From Actinoplanes campanulatus (GTDB taxonomy: Bacteria > Actinomycetota > Actinomycetes > Mycobacteriales > Micromonosporaceae), in assembly GCF_014647795.1 (NCBI RefSeq), contig NZ_BMPW01000014.1, positions 186,001 to 250,000 of the forward strand: 64,000 bases of DNA. Direction: 5' to 3'. Under the pieces are notes generated by a model, which was not told where the DNA came from, did no database searches, and saw only the letters and a program-made list of their open reading frames with translations. The position numbers and the translations under genes are program-made. Below, piece after piece: positions 31,938 to 39,462 of the stretch. Every line of letters begins with the position of its first letter. Position 1 is the first letter of the stretch.

Positions 31938-32840
31938 CTAGCGGGCGGCGCGGCGGCGGGCGGGCGCCGGGACGGCCTCGCGGACCCGGGTGAAGAGTTC
32001 GGCGACGCGCGGGTCGTCGAGGGCGCCGGGCCGGTGGATCGCGTGGAAGGTGACGCGCGGCAGGTCGGTGATCGGGCGGGCGACCAGGCCGGGTGGCGGT
32101 TCGACGCAGCCGGCGACGACGGCGAGGCCGACGCCGAGGGACGCGAAGTCGAGGGTCATCGGCAGGCCCTCGGCCTCGACCGCGATCGTCCAGCCGACGC
32201 CGGCGTCGGTGAGGGCGCGTTCCAGGTTGATCCGGTGTGGCCGGACCGGCGGTGGGACGATGAGCTCGGCGCCGGCCAGGTCGCGCAGGCGTAGGGAGCG
32301 GCGGGACGCCAGCGGGTGTTCGGCGGGCATGAGCAGCATCTGCGGGTAGCCGGCGATCGGCACGGTGACCAGGTCGGCGGGTAGCACGTGCAGGCTGAAC
32401 ACGCCGAGGTGGGCCTGCCCGGTCCGGACGGCCGCCTGCATCTCCTGCCGGTTGGTGTGCAGGGGCCGCAGGCTGCCGGGGCGGTCCGACAGCATGCCGC
32501 GGATCACGTCGCCGAGCAGGTAGAGGTATGCCGTGTGGCCGGACGCGATGACCAGTGGCCGGGTGACCGGCACGCCGCGCAGGTCGGCGAGGAACAGTTC
32601 GAGGCGTTCCTGATGGTCGCGGGCGAACCGGGCGACCCGCTCGCCGTCGGCGGTGAGCTGTAACCGGTTGCCGGCCCGCAGGTAGAGCGGCCGTCCCAGT
32701 TCGCGGGCCAGCGTCGCCAGTTTGGAGTGCAGCGACGGTTGGCTGATGTGCAGCTCCCTGGCCGCACGGGTCATGTTGAGGTGGTCGGCGAAGACCGCGA
32801 AGGCGGCCAGCGCGTCGGACGAGACCCGTGGATTGGCCAC
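31938..32840 (-). CDS. LysR-family transcriptional regulator
   Basis: 300 aa. N-terminal winged HTH: ALAAFAVFADHLNMTRAARE, HISQPSLHSKLATLARELG, then YLRAGNRLQLTADGERVARF. The effector domain starts near 90 (RPLVIASGHTAYLYLLGDVI) and shows the usual AELIVPPPVRPHRINLERAL and FASLGVGLAVVAGCV. Divergent from the HD-hydrolase gene; two AGAAC-type palindromes in the 42-bp gap fit its binding and autoregulation. Effector unknown. Confidence 0.92.
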   Translation of the reverse strand: MANPRVSSDALAAFAVFADHLNMTRAARELHISQPSLHSKLATLARELGRPLYLRAGNRLQLTADGERVARFARDHQERLELFLADLRGVPVTRPLVIASGHTAYLYLLGDVIRGMLSDRPGSLRPLHTNRQEMQAAVRTGQAHLGVFSLHVLPADLVTVPIAGYPQMLLMPAEHPLASRRSLRLRDLAGAELIVPPPVRPHRINLERALTDAGVGWTIAVEAEGLPMTLDFASLGVGLAVVAGCVEPPPGLVARPITDLPRVTFHAIHRPGALDDPRVAELFTRVREAVPAPARRRAAR

Positions 32841-32880
32841 AGAACGATTCTATGAGCACTCGGGCAGAACATAGTTCTGC
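32841..32880. promoter_or_regulatory. Two palindromic LysR sites in divergent promoter
   Basis: Site 1 AGAACGATTCT (32841-32851) and site 2 GCAGAAC-ATA-GTTCTGC (32864-32880, perfect 7-bp arms), 23 bases apart centre to centre, in the gap between the LysR gene and the HD-domain gene. The spacing of about two helical turns is typical of LysR recognition and activation sites. Confidence 0.65.
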
Positions 32881-32882
32881 TG

Positions 32883-33656
32883 ATGATCGGCATCCACGAT
32901 CATGAACGTATGACCACATCGGACGCACAGTTGACCGTGATGCCGCTCCACGCCGTGACCGAGGTGTACGGCGAGGCCGGGCTCAGGCGCCGGCTCGACC
33001 TGGAACTGCGCCGGCTGCCACCCGAGGGCCGGACCGCCGTCGGGAGCGCCGCCGACTGGGCGAGCCGTCTGCACGCGGGGCAGCGCCGCACCCGGGAGCC
33101 GTACGTGAACCATCCGCTGCGGGTCACCCTGCGGATGCTCGTCCACTACCGGGTCACCGATCCGGACGTGCTGGTGGCGGGCCTGCTCCACGACGTCGTG
33201 GAGGACCAGCCGTGGACCGTCACCGGCACTGAGCGGGCCGGGCCGCCACCGGTCGAGGAGGCGCTCGCGGTCATCGCGCGGCGGCACGATCCGCGGGTGG
33301 CCGCCCTGGTCGCGGCCGTGACGACGCCGCCGCGACCGGCCGGGGCCGACCGCATCCGGCACTACCTGGACCATCTCACCGAGTCGCTGGCCGGGGACCC
33401 GTGGGCGCGGGTGATCAAGTTGTCCGACTTCACCGACAACGGTGTCGGCATCATCCACTCGTCGGGGCCGATCGTGGCGCGGTCCGCCCGCAAGTACGAC
33501 CCGGCCGTGCCGATCCTGCGGACACACCTCGACCGCCCGGACACCCCGCTGGCCGCCGACGTGAAGGACCACATCCGCGGGCAACTCGACCTGGGCCGTC
33601 GCCGTTTCGCCGCGATCCTGGCGGCTTGCGCCCGTTTTCCAGACTGTGCCGTGTAA
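32883..33656 (+). CDS. HD-domain hydrolase of the RelA/SpoT (small alarmone hydrolase) type
   Basis: 257 aa (ATG 32910 would give 248). RelA/SpoT-hydrolase features: SRLHAGQRRTREPYVNHPL near 60, LVAGLLHDVVED near 97-108 (HDxxED), and KLSDFTDNGVGI near 176, which replaces the usual KLADRLHNM. No synthetase, TGS or ACT domain, so it resembles stand-alone Mesh1/SAH hydrolases of (p)ppGpp or related NADPH phosphatases. Divergent from the LysR regulator, which probably controls it. Confidence 0.8.
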   Translation: MIGIHDHERMTTSDAQLTVMPLHAVTEVYGEAGLRRRLDLELRRLPPEGRTAVGSAADWASRLHAGQRRTREPYVNHPLRVTLRMLVHYRVTDPDVLVAGLLHDVVEDQPWTVTGTERAGPPPVEEALAVIARRHDPRVAALVAAVTTPPRPAGADRIRHYLDHLTESLAGDPWARVIKLSDFTDNGVGIIHSSGPIVARSARKYDPAVPILRTHLDRPDTPLAADVKDHIRGQLDLGRRRFAAILAACARFPDCAV

Positions 33657-33708
33657 CCGCGTCGTCCCACGGGGGGCCGAGCGCGCCGCGCAGTGGACGG
33701 AGTAGAGC

Positions 33709-34137
33709 ATGTGGTCTGGGCCCTTCGAGGACCCGCCGGTGATCAGCCAGGATCTCCGGCTCGCCTGGCGGGTGACCGAGCGGATCGCGGCCGATGCCCG
33801 GCTCGCGGGTGAGCCGATCGGCGTGGTGGCGCAGAACCGGGTCGTCACCCTGACCGGCGTGGTCGGCTCGGTTCGGGCGAGGGCCGTCGCGGGCGAGGTC
33901 GCCGGCGCCTTCCCGGGGGTCGCCGATGTCTGCAACCGCCTGGAGACGGCCGGCCCCGCCGGCGCCACCACGGATCCGTTCGAGCAGCTGGTGGCCCGGT
34001 GGGCGGGTGAGCGGCCGGACGCGGCCCGGCTGATCCGGGCCCGGCTGCGCAGGGAGCGGCTGCTCAAGGCGGCCGTCGTGCTGGCGGCCCTCTCGGTGGT
34101 GCTGCTGGTGCTGCTGCCCCGTCTCACCACGGGTTGA
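33709..34137 (+). CDS. BON-domain protein with C-terminal membrane anchor
   Basis: 142 aa. BON domain at about 15-80 (DLRLAWRVTERIAADARLAG, GVVAQNRVVTLTGVVGSV, AGEVAGAFPGVADVCNRLE), then a charged helix and one TM (LLKAAVVLAALSVVLLVLLP, residues 118-137). BON domains bind membranes or phospholipids. ATG 33709 is preceded by GGAG; its stop is followed after 71 bases by the methyltransferase gene. Confidence 0.82.
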   Translation: MWSGPFEDPPVISQDLRLAWRVTERIAADARLAGEPIGVVAQNRVVTLTGVVGSVRARAVAGEVAGAFPGVADVCNRLETAGPAGATTDPFEQLVARWAGERPDAARLIRARLRRERLLKAAVVLAALSVVLLVLLPRLTTG

Positions 34138-34208
34138 GCGGAGGTCCACATCGGATACCGGCCTCCGGTAACATCCCGAGACGTCTATACGGGGTGAAAG
34201 GTGCAGCG

Positions 34209-34994
34209 GTGACGGAACCGATCGATTCGAGCAGGCCGCATCCGGCCCGCCGGTACAACTACTGGCTGGGCGGAAAGGACAATTTCGCCGCCGACCGGGA
34301 GTCCGGTGACCAGATCGCCGCGGTGACGCCGTCGATCCGCACGGCCGCGCTGGAGAACCGCGCCTTCCTCGGCCGGGCGGCCCGGCACATCGCCGAGCAG
34401 GGGGTGCGGCAGTTCCTCGACATCGGCACCGGCATCCCGGCGCCGGGCAACACCCACGAGGTCGTCCAGGCCATCGACCCGGCGGCCCGGGTGGTCTACG
34501 TCGACAACGATCCGCTGGTTCTGGCCCACGCCCGCGCGCTGCTGTCCGGGACGCCCGGCACGATCGCGTACCTGGACGCCGACCTGCGGGATCCGGCCGC
34601 CATCCTGGATCACGACGACCTGCGCCCACTGATCGACTTCTCCCGGCCGGTCGGGTTGCTGCTGATCGCGGTGCTGCATTTCGTCCGGGACGACGAGGAC
34701 GTCGAGGGGGTCGTCACCAAGCTGCTCGACCGGCTCCCGGCCGGCAGCTGGGTGGCGGCCAGTCACGCGACGTACGAGTTCATGCCCGCCGAGGTGGTCG
34801 CCGGCCTGGCGAAGGCCAACCGGGACGGCCGGTTCGTCCCGCGCGACGGCGAGCGGCTGCGTGAGCTGTTCGGCGACCGGGTGGAGATCGTCGAGCCGGG
34901 TGTCGTCTCGGTGGCCCACTGGCACAACGACGAACCGGCCCGGGCGTCCGCCGCCGACGTCATGTGCAACGCGCTGGTCGCCCGTAAACGCTGA
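34209..34994 (+). CDS. SAM-dependent methyltransferase, DUF574 family
   Basis: 261 aa. Family marks: HPARRYNYWLGGKDNFAADR at the N-terminus, QFLDIGTGIPAPGNTHEV (SAM motif I) near 68, VVYVDNDPLVLAHARALLSG near 94, and late VEIVEPGVVSVAHWH. PF04672 enzymes are near-exclusive to actinomycetes and their substrates are unknown. GTG 34209 follows AAAGGTG; an in-frame extension to 34134 is rejected since it overlaps the BON stop and has a possible -10 (TAACAT, 34169-34174). A strong terminator follows. Confidence 0.88.
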   Translation: MTEPIDSSRPHPARRYNYWLGGKDNFAADRESGDQIAAVTPSIRTAALENRAFLGRAARHIAEQGVRQFLDIGTGIPAPGNTHEVVQAIDPAARVVYVDNDPLVLAHARALLSGTPGTIAYLDADLRDPAAILDHDDLRPLIDFSRPVGLLLIAVLHFVRDDEDVEGVVTKLLDRLPAGSWVAASHATYEFMPAEVVAGLAKANRDGRFVPRDGERLRELFGDRVEIVEPGVVSVAHWHNDEPARASAADVMCNALVARKR

Positions 34995-35009
34995 CTCAAC
35001 TCTCTTCCG

Positions 35010-35039
35010 AGGGGCCTGTGGCTGACGCCACAGGCCCCT
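35010..35039 (+). terminator. Intrinsic terminator after the DUF574 gene
   Basis: AGGGGCCTGTGG / CCACAGGCCCCT, perfect 12-bp stem, 6-base loop, followed by TTCTCGT. Fifteen bases past the stop. Confidence 0.85.
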
Positions 35040-35068
35040 TCTCGTATGGACAATCGATGATCACATAT

Positions 35069-35087
35069 TTAGGGTAGCCTTACCTTC
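35069..35087. promoter_or_regulatory. Iron box (IdeR/DmdR type) upstream of DoxX gene
   Basis: TTAGGGTAGCCTTACCTTC matches the IdeR/DmdR consensus TTAGGTTAGGCTAACCTAA at 15 of 19 positions and keeps the dyad AGG.TAG.CT.ACCT. It ends 25 bases before the GTG of the DoxX gene. Confidence 0.75.
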
Positions 35088-35111
35088 CCCCAGATGATCT
35101 AGGAGATCCCC

Positions 35112-35546
35112 GTGACGTTCGACCGCTTCACCGGCCCGGTTTGGTCGCTTTTCCGCATGGTCGTCGGTCTGCTCTTCGCCTGCCACGGCCTCGCCAGCCT
35201 GTTCGGCCTGCTGGGCGGCAGCAAGGGCACCGGCGAGGCCGTCCCGCTCGGCACCTGGCCCGGCTGGTATGCGGCCGTCATCCAGCTGATCTGCGGCGGA
35301 CTGGTCCTGATCGGCCTGTTCACCCGCCCGGCGGCGATCCTGGCGTCCGGTTCGATGGCGTACGCCTACTTCGTCGTCCACCAGAAGACCGGCCTGATGC
35401 CCATCGAGAACGGCGGCGTCACCTCGGCGCTCTACGCATGGTCGTTCCTGGCCGTGGCCGCCATCGGCGCGGGTCCCTGGTCGGTGGAGGCGCTGCTGTC
35501 CCGGCGGAAGAAGGTCGACGCCACCGCCGAGCCGGTCACCGCCTGA
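35112..35546 (+). CDS. DoxX-family membrane protein under iron control
   Basis: 144 aa with four TM helices (about 12-32, 55-75, 78-98, 103-123): PVWSLFRMVVGLLFACHGLASLFG, GTWPGWYAAVIQLICGGLVLIGLFTRPAA, GSMAYAYFVVH, GALYAWSFLAVAAIGAGPWS-like end. DoxX proteins are quinone-pathway or redox-linked membrane proteins of uncertain role. GTG 35112 has AGGAGA. The iron box predicts repression by an IdeR/DmdR regulator when iron is abundant; I infer an iron-starvation role. Confidence 0.85.
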   Translation: MTFDRFTGPVWSLFRMVVGLLFACHGLASLFGLLGGSKGTGEAVPLGTWPGWYAAVIQLICGGLVLIGLFTRPAAILASGSMAYAYFVVHQKTGLMPIENGGVTSALYAWSFLAVAAIGAGPWSVEALLSRRKKVDATAEPVTA

Positions 35547-35552
35547 AAACGG

Positions 35553-35587
35553 CGAGAGCCCCGCCGACGTGATCGGCGGGGCTCTCG
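35553..35587. terminator. Bidirectional terminator between DoxX and L,D-transpeptidase genes
   Basis: CGAGAGCCCCGCCGA (35553-35567) / TCGGCGGGGCTCTCG (35573-35587): perfect 15-bp stem, 5-base loop, preceded by GAAAAC and followed by GCGTTCG, lying between convergent genes. Confidence 0.85.
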
Positions 35588-35597
35588 GCGTTCGTCG

Positions 35598-36818
35598 TCA
35601 GCGACCGTACCTGTCGAAGGGGACGGTCCAGTCGCCGAGGCCGTTCCAGATCGCCAGCTCACGAGGGCTGTTCTTGACGTCGACGATGTCGCCGATCAGA
35701 AAGTTCTCGTACACCCACTTGGCGTCGGCGGTGCTCAGGTTGATGCAGCCGTGGGACAGGTTCGCCCGGCCCAGCGAGCCGTTCCACGGGGCGGCGTGCA
35801 GGTACTCGCCGGAGTAGGTGATCCGGGTGCAGTACTCGATGTCCTCGGAGACGTAATAGTTCGGGTCCTTCGGGTCGCTGACGCCGTAGCTCGCCGAGGT
35901 CATCGTGTGCGTCCGCAGCCGGCCGAGCACGACGTGCGGGCCGCCGGTCGTCCAGTAGTTGATGCGCTCGCCGTTGGCCCCGGTGGTGCCGCCGCCCTTG
36001 CCGAGGCTGCTCTTCATGCTGCGGACGAGCTTGCCGTTGATGTAGACCTTCGTCATGTGCGTCCGGTTGTCACTGATCGCGATCAGCTGACGACCGATCT
36101 CGAAGTTCGTGGAGGCGTTCTTCGCGCCGTACACCGTCTTGCCGAGCTTGACGCCGAAGGCGTTGACCTTGACCTTGATCCGCGTGCCGGCGGCCCAGTA
36201 CTTCGCGGGCCGCCAGTGCACGGTCTTGTCGTCTTTCCAGTAGAACTTTCCGTCGACGGACGGCGAGGTGGTGATCTCGATGGCCTTCTCGGCCGCGGCC
36301 TTGTTGACGGCGCGGCTGAACGCGACGATCACCGGCTGGCCCGCGCCGTACGTCTGCCCGGTCTTGAGCGACGCCATGGCGTTGGCCTGGAAGGTGATCT
36401 TCGCGACGTTCTTCGGGTTCACCGTGGCGAAGCTGGAGGTGTGCTCGCTGGTCACACCCTTGCTGTCGGCGGCCGTCGCGACCACCTTGTAGGTCTTGCC
36501 GTAGTCCAGGTCCTCGGTCGACTTCCACGTGCCGTCGGCCTGGAGCGCGCCCTCGACCTTGGCCTTACCGACCGTGACGGTGACCGACTGGAGCGTGCCC
36601 TCCTCGGCGGCCACGGTGATCGGCGTCACCGGCGACACGTCCTTGGTGCCGCTCACCGGCGTCACGTTCAGCTTGACCGGCGGGACCGGGGGCTCGATGT
36701 TCGCCACCGGCTCGACCCAGTCGGTGCCGCCTTTGTTGTCACGCGAGGTGCACCCGGCTGCCGTGGCGGCCGCGGCCACGCCCAGTGTGCCGATGATGAC
36801 CTTACGTCGCTGAATCAT
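35598..36818 (-). CDS. L,D-transpeptidase lipoprotein (Ldt, YkuD domain)
   Basis: 406 aa. Lipoprotein signal MIQRRKVIIGTLGVAAAATA with lipobox AAGC (Cys23). Two Ig-like LDT domains (about 45-235: PVSGTKDVSPVTPITV, LGKTVYGAKNASTNF), then the YkuD catalytic domain with HAAPWNGSLGRANLSHGCINLS (His/Cys at about 340-360). Forms 3-3 peptidoglycan cross-links outside the membrane, as Mycobacterium LdtMt2 does. ATG 36818 chosen over GTG 36827 because it starts the lipoprotein signal directly. Confidence 0.93.
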   Translation of the reverse strand: MIQRRKVIIGTLGVAAAATAAGCTSRDNKGGTDWVEPVANIEPPVPPVKLNVTPVSGTKDVSPVTPITVAAEEGTLQSVTVTVGKAKVEGALQADGTWKSTEDLDYGKTYKVVATAADSKGVTSEHTSSFATVNPKNVAKITFQANAMASLKTGQTYGAGQPVIVAFSRAVNKAAAEKAIEITTSPSVDGKFYWKDDKTVHWRPAKYWAAGTRIKVKVNAFGVKLGKTVYGAKNASTNFEIGRQLIAISDNRTHMTKVYINGKLVRSMKSSLGKGGGTTGANGERINYWTTGGPHVVLGRLRTHTMTSASYGVSDPKDPNYYVSEDIEYCTRITYSGEYLHAAPWNGSLGRANLSHGCINLSTADAKWVYENFLIGDIVDVKNSPRELAIWNGLGDWTVPFDRYGR

Positions 36819-36859
36819 GGCTCTCACAATCGAGGGGGTCCCGTCGGCGCCATCCGTGG

Positions 36860-36890
36860 CCGTACATCCTGATGCCCGTACATCTAGATG
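36860..36890. promoter_or_regulatory. 15-bp direct repeat upstream of the L,D-transpeptidase gene
   Basis: CCGTACATCCTGATG (36860-36874) and CCGTACATCTAGATG (36876-36890), 16 bp apart. Placed 42 bases before the start codon, they could be sites of an unknown activator or repressor. Confidence 0.45.
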
Positions 36891-37042
36891 ACGTGGCTGA
36901 GGCTCGGAACGTTGCCTGTCGAGTCGATCGAACTATGCAGGTGTGTTTCTGGAGAGGACATCCTGACAGATCTTGAGCCCGCCCGATACACCGCATCGGC
37001 CTTCGATCGCTCCGGAACCCCGATTCGGTGAGGAGACCTGCG

Positions 37043-38119
37043 TCACCCGGCCTGCCGCCCGCGCCATGACGAGAGCCCGATCACCGCAAGGAACAGGGCA
37101 AACATGACAAAGGACGCAATCATCGTACGGTCGGAAGCACCGCCGCAATCGGACGGTGGATCGTCGTGGGTCAGCGCGCACACCATCACCGACGCGCGAC
37201 GCTCGCCGTACTCGTCACGCAGCGCGTCCCGCAGTTCCCGCCACTGGTGACGGCTCTCCACGACGGCGCCGGTCACCGCCTTCGCGAAGTTCGTCCCCAC
37301 GCGGCCGCGCGGCGTGCCCGGCTCGGTCGCCTCACCGGTGGCCGCGTCGATCAGGCCGTTGTCCTTGTTGAGGGCGGCATGGGTGATCCGCCGCTCGCAC
37401 ACACCCACCCCGGGGACCGCGTCGTGCAGCACGAAGCAGCCGGTCGCCAGGTCCGGCGGCACGCTCGGCGCCCCGGTGCCGCGCAGATCGAGCACCGAAC
37501 TGGGCGCGGGCAGGTTCAGGCCCGGCGGGTTGTCCGGGCCGATCGGCCGGGCCGGGTCGGCCTCGTCGGCCCAGGAGCTGTGCGCGTAGAAGTCCTGTAC
37601 GCCGTGCAGCGCCCGCCCGAACTCCTCCAGCGCCGTGCACTTGGCGCGCGGCTCCCCCTGCTCGGCCGGCGCGCATCCGCCGTCGAGGAACACCTCGTCC
37701 GGCAGGATCCGGCCGTGCTCGTCGAGCAGTCCCGCGGCGTCACGGACCGCCGCCCGGAAGCGGCCGCGCAGATGTTCCACGCAGGCGGTGACGGCCGCGG
37801 TGGCCTGGCCACGGGTGCGCGGGTATCCACCCGCCAGGAAGTCGGCGTCGTCGCAGTGGGCGGCCGGGACGCTCACCTCGGTGAGATCCGGTGACCCGAC
37901 CGCGCCGAACCCCCGGCCGTCCCCGGCGAGCCGGCCGAGCGTGGCGGGTTCGAGACAGTCATGGCCGGGGCAGGCCAGCGCGGCACGCGTGATGTGCTCG
38001 TGCTCGCGATGCTGCCCACCGCCCTCGATCGTCCCGAAGCCGGCGGCCGGGGCCGGGGGCGCCAGGGCGGCGGCCGCCAGCAGGCACACGAGCACCGCCG
38101 CCCCGGCTCTCCGCCTCAT
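37043..38119 (-). CDS. CinY-like secreted protein with zinc-phospholipase-type motif
   Basis: 358 aa. Signal peptide 1-26 (MRRRAGAAVLVCLLAAAAL). Contains FGTIEGGGQHREHEHITRAAL near 28, a long helical region, and ALHGVQDFYAHSSWADEADP near 170, the metal-binding HGxQDFYAHS motif seen in zinc-dependent phospholipase C and in CinY of the cinnamycin cluster. The C-terminal TM (MIASFVMFALFLAVIGLSSW) anchors it. CinY's role is unsettled. The open frame extends well past 38119, but this Met starts the signal peptide. No lantibiotic genes are near. Confidence 0.75.
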   Translation of the reverse strand: MRRRAGAAVLVCLLAAAALAPPAPAAGFGTIEGGGQHREHEHITRAALACPGHDCLEPATLGRLAGDGRGFGAVGSPDLTEVSVPAAHCDDADFLAGGYPRTRGQATAAVTACVEHLRGRFRAAVRDAAGLLDEHGRILPDEVFLDGGCAPAEQGEPRAKCTALEEFGRALHGVQDFYAHSSWADEADPARPIGPDNPPGLNLPAPSSVLDLRGTGAPSVPPDLATGCFVLHDAVPGVGVCERRITHAALNKDNGLIDAATGEATEPGTPRGRVGTNFAKAVTGAVVESRHQWRELRDALRDEYGERRASVMVCALTHDDPPSDCGGASDRTMIASFVMFALFLAVIGLSSWRGRQAG

Positions 38120-38250
38120 CGCCGCAGCATCACCCGGTGCGCCCGGCCGGCGCCTCCTCCCGTGCGGATGGCCGCTGTGCGCAGAGGTCGACGCGCCACG
38201 ACGTGGGCCGCGGCGCCTCCGCCGGTCCGGCCCCAGATCACTCAAACCAT

Positions 38251-38360
38251 TCTCCGGTACGGGTGAGCCCGTCCCGCCTATCAGGACGGTTCCGCCCTGC
38301 CACGCGAGCTCACCGCCCACTCCCGCCCCTGCCGCGCCCGCCGGGCTGAGCTCGGTGGTC
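38251..38360 (-). repeat. Dispersed intergenic repeat family, copy D (inverted)
   Basis: Reverse complement reads GACCACCGAGCTCAGCCCGG ... GGGCGCGGCAGGGGCGGGAG ... GGCAGGGCGGAACCGTCCTG ... CTCACCCGTACCGGAGA. No 64-bp insert. Confidence 0.8.
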
Positions 38361-38410
38361 ACCCGCACACGATCACGGCACCGTATGCACCCACCGGGCT
38401 CATCACCGGG

Positions 38411-38446
38411 GCCGCCGCACACGTGGGGCCTCTCGTGTGCGGCGGC
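38411..38446 (-). terminator. Hairpin after the CE12-like esterase gene
   Basis: GCCGCCGCACACG (38411-38423) / CGTGTGCGGCGGC (38434-38446), perfect 13-bp stem, 10-base loop, six bases beyond the minus-strand stop. Confidence 0.75.
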
Positions 38447-38451
38447 GCCCT

Positions 38452-39279
38452 CTACAGGAGGTAGGTGGACAGCGGGATGTTCTGGGTGCGCAGCGCGCCG
38501 GCGACGAGGCCGGCGATGCGCTGGGCGCCGTACGTCTCGAAGTGGGTGTGGTCGTTGCAGAAGTACCGGCCGACGAGGCCGGCGGTGTAGTCGCCGTTGT
38601 TGGGGCAGAGCCGGACCGCGTTGTAGTGGTTCACGCTGAGCGTCTGCAGGTCGATGAGCGGGGCGCCGGTCGCGGTGGCGGCCGCCTGGGTCTGGGTGAC
38701 GAAGCCGCGGTTCTTGACCGCGGTGCTCCCCGAGCAGGTGATGGCCGCCACGGCGGTGAGCAGCACCGGGTGGGCGCCCCGGGCCAGTGCCGTGCGGGCC
38801 ATCATCGTCATCAACTGCTGGTAGCGGGCCGCCCCGACATGACGGGGGCAGGTGGTGGAGCCGTCGTTGATGCCGAACTGGATGAACAGGTAGTCGCCGG
38901 CCTTCATGCCGTCGAGCACCCGCTGCCAGCGCGCCGACGACGTCGTCGAGTTCAGCACGCACTCACCGTCGGCGCCGATGGTGGAGGTGACGTTGCCCTC
39001 GTAGAGCCACGTCTGGATGCTGCGGCCGCCGAGGGCCAGGTTGTTGACGACGACGTCGCTGGTGAACAGCGGGTCGAACTGGGCGCCCCAGCCGACCGGG
39101 CAGGTGGCGGGCGGGTTCGCCATGGTGGAGTCCCCGGCGAGCCAGACCGTGGTGGGGGCCGCGGCGGCCGCCGCGGCGGCGGGACGGATGCCGCATCCGG
39201 GCAGCTCGGCCGAGACGGGGGCGGCCAGCAGCAGGGGTACGGCGAGGGCGGTGGCGATCAGTAGGCGAAACGAGCGCAT
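38452..39279 (-). CDS. Secreted SGNH/GDSL esterase, rhamnogalacturonan acetylesterase-like
   Basis: 275 aa. Signal peptide 1-25. SGNH blocks: TVWLAGDSTM near 44-53 (catalytic Ser), LALGGRSIQTWL near 83, FGINDG near 133, and DHTHFETYGAQRIAGL near 240 with the catalytic Asp-x-x-His. The GDSTM / FGINDG / DxTHF pattern is that of CE12 rhamnogalacturonan acetylesterases; it would remove acetyl groups from pectin. A LacI-like operator (39298-39309) resembling that of the PL11 lyase supports this. Confidence 0.82.
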   Translation of the reverse strand: MRSFRLLIATALAVPLLLAAPVSAELPGCGIRPAAAAAAAAPTTVWLAGDSTMANPPATCPVGWGAQFDPLFTSDVVVNNLALGGRSIQTWLYEGNVTSTIGADGECVLNSTTSSARWQRVLDGMKAGDYLFIQFGINDGSTTCPRHVGAARYQQLMTMMARTALARGAHPVLLTAVAAITCSGSTAVKNRGFVTQTQAAATATGAPLIDLQTLSVNHYNAVRLCPNNGDYTAGLVGRYFCNDHTHFETYGAQRIAGLVAGALRTQNIPLSTYLL

Positions 39280-39297
39280 GGGACCTCCATGGGGGGA

Positions 39298-39309
39298 TGA
39301 ATCGTTTCA
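39298..39309. promoter_or_regulatory. LacI-type operator upstream of the CE12-like gene
   Basis: TGAATCGTTTCA, a palindrome with one mismatched pair, 18 bases before the ATG. TGAATCGTT is shared with the site at 50073-50085 (minus strand) in front of the rhamnogalacturonan lyase. Confidence 0.5.
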
Positions 39310-39462
39310 CGCACGAGCCTAAGTATCGACGAATCTCGATGTCAAGCGGGAGTATGACGCTTCCCACCGGGGCTTTCCGTGGGTCTGATCCGGGCCGACC
39401 TTAAAGTTGCAGGGGCGGCGGCGCGGAGGCGCCGGGCGGGTCACAGGGGAAGTTGGGGTTTC

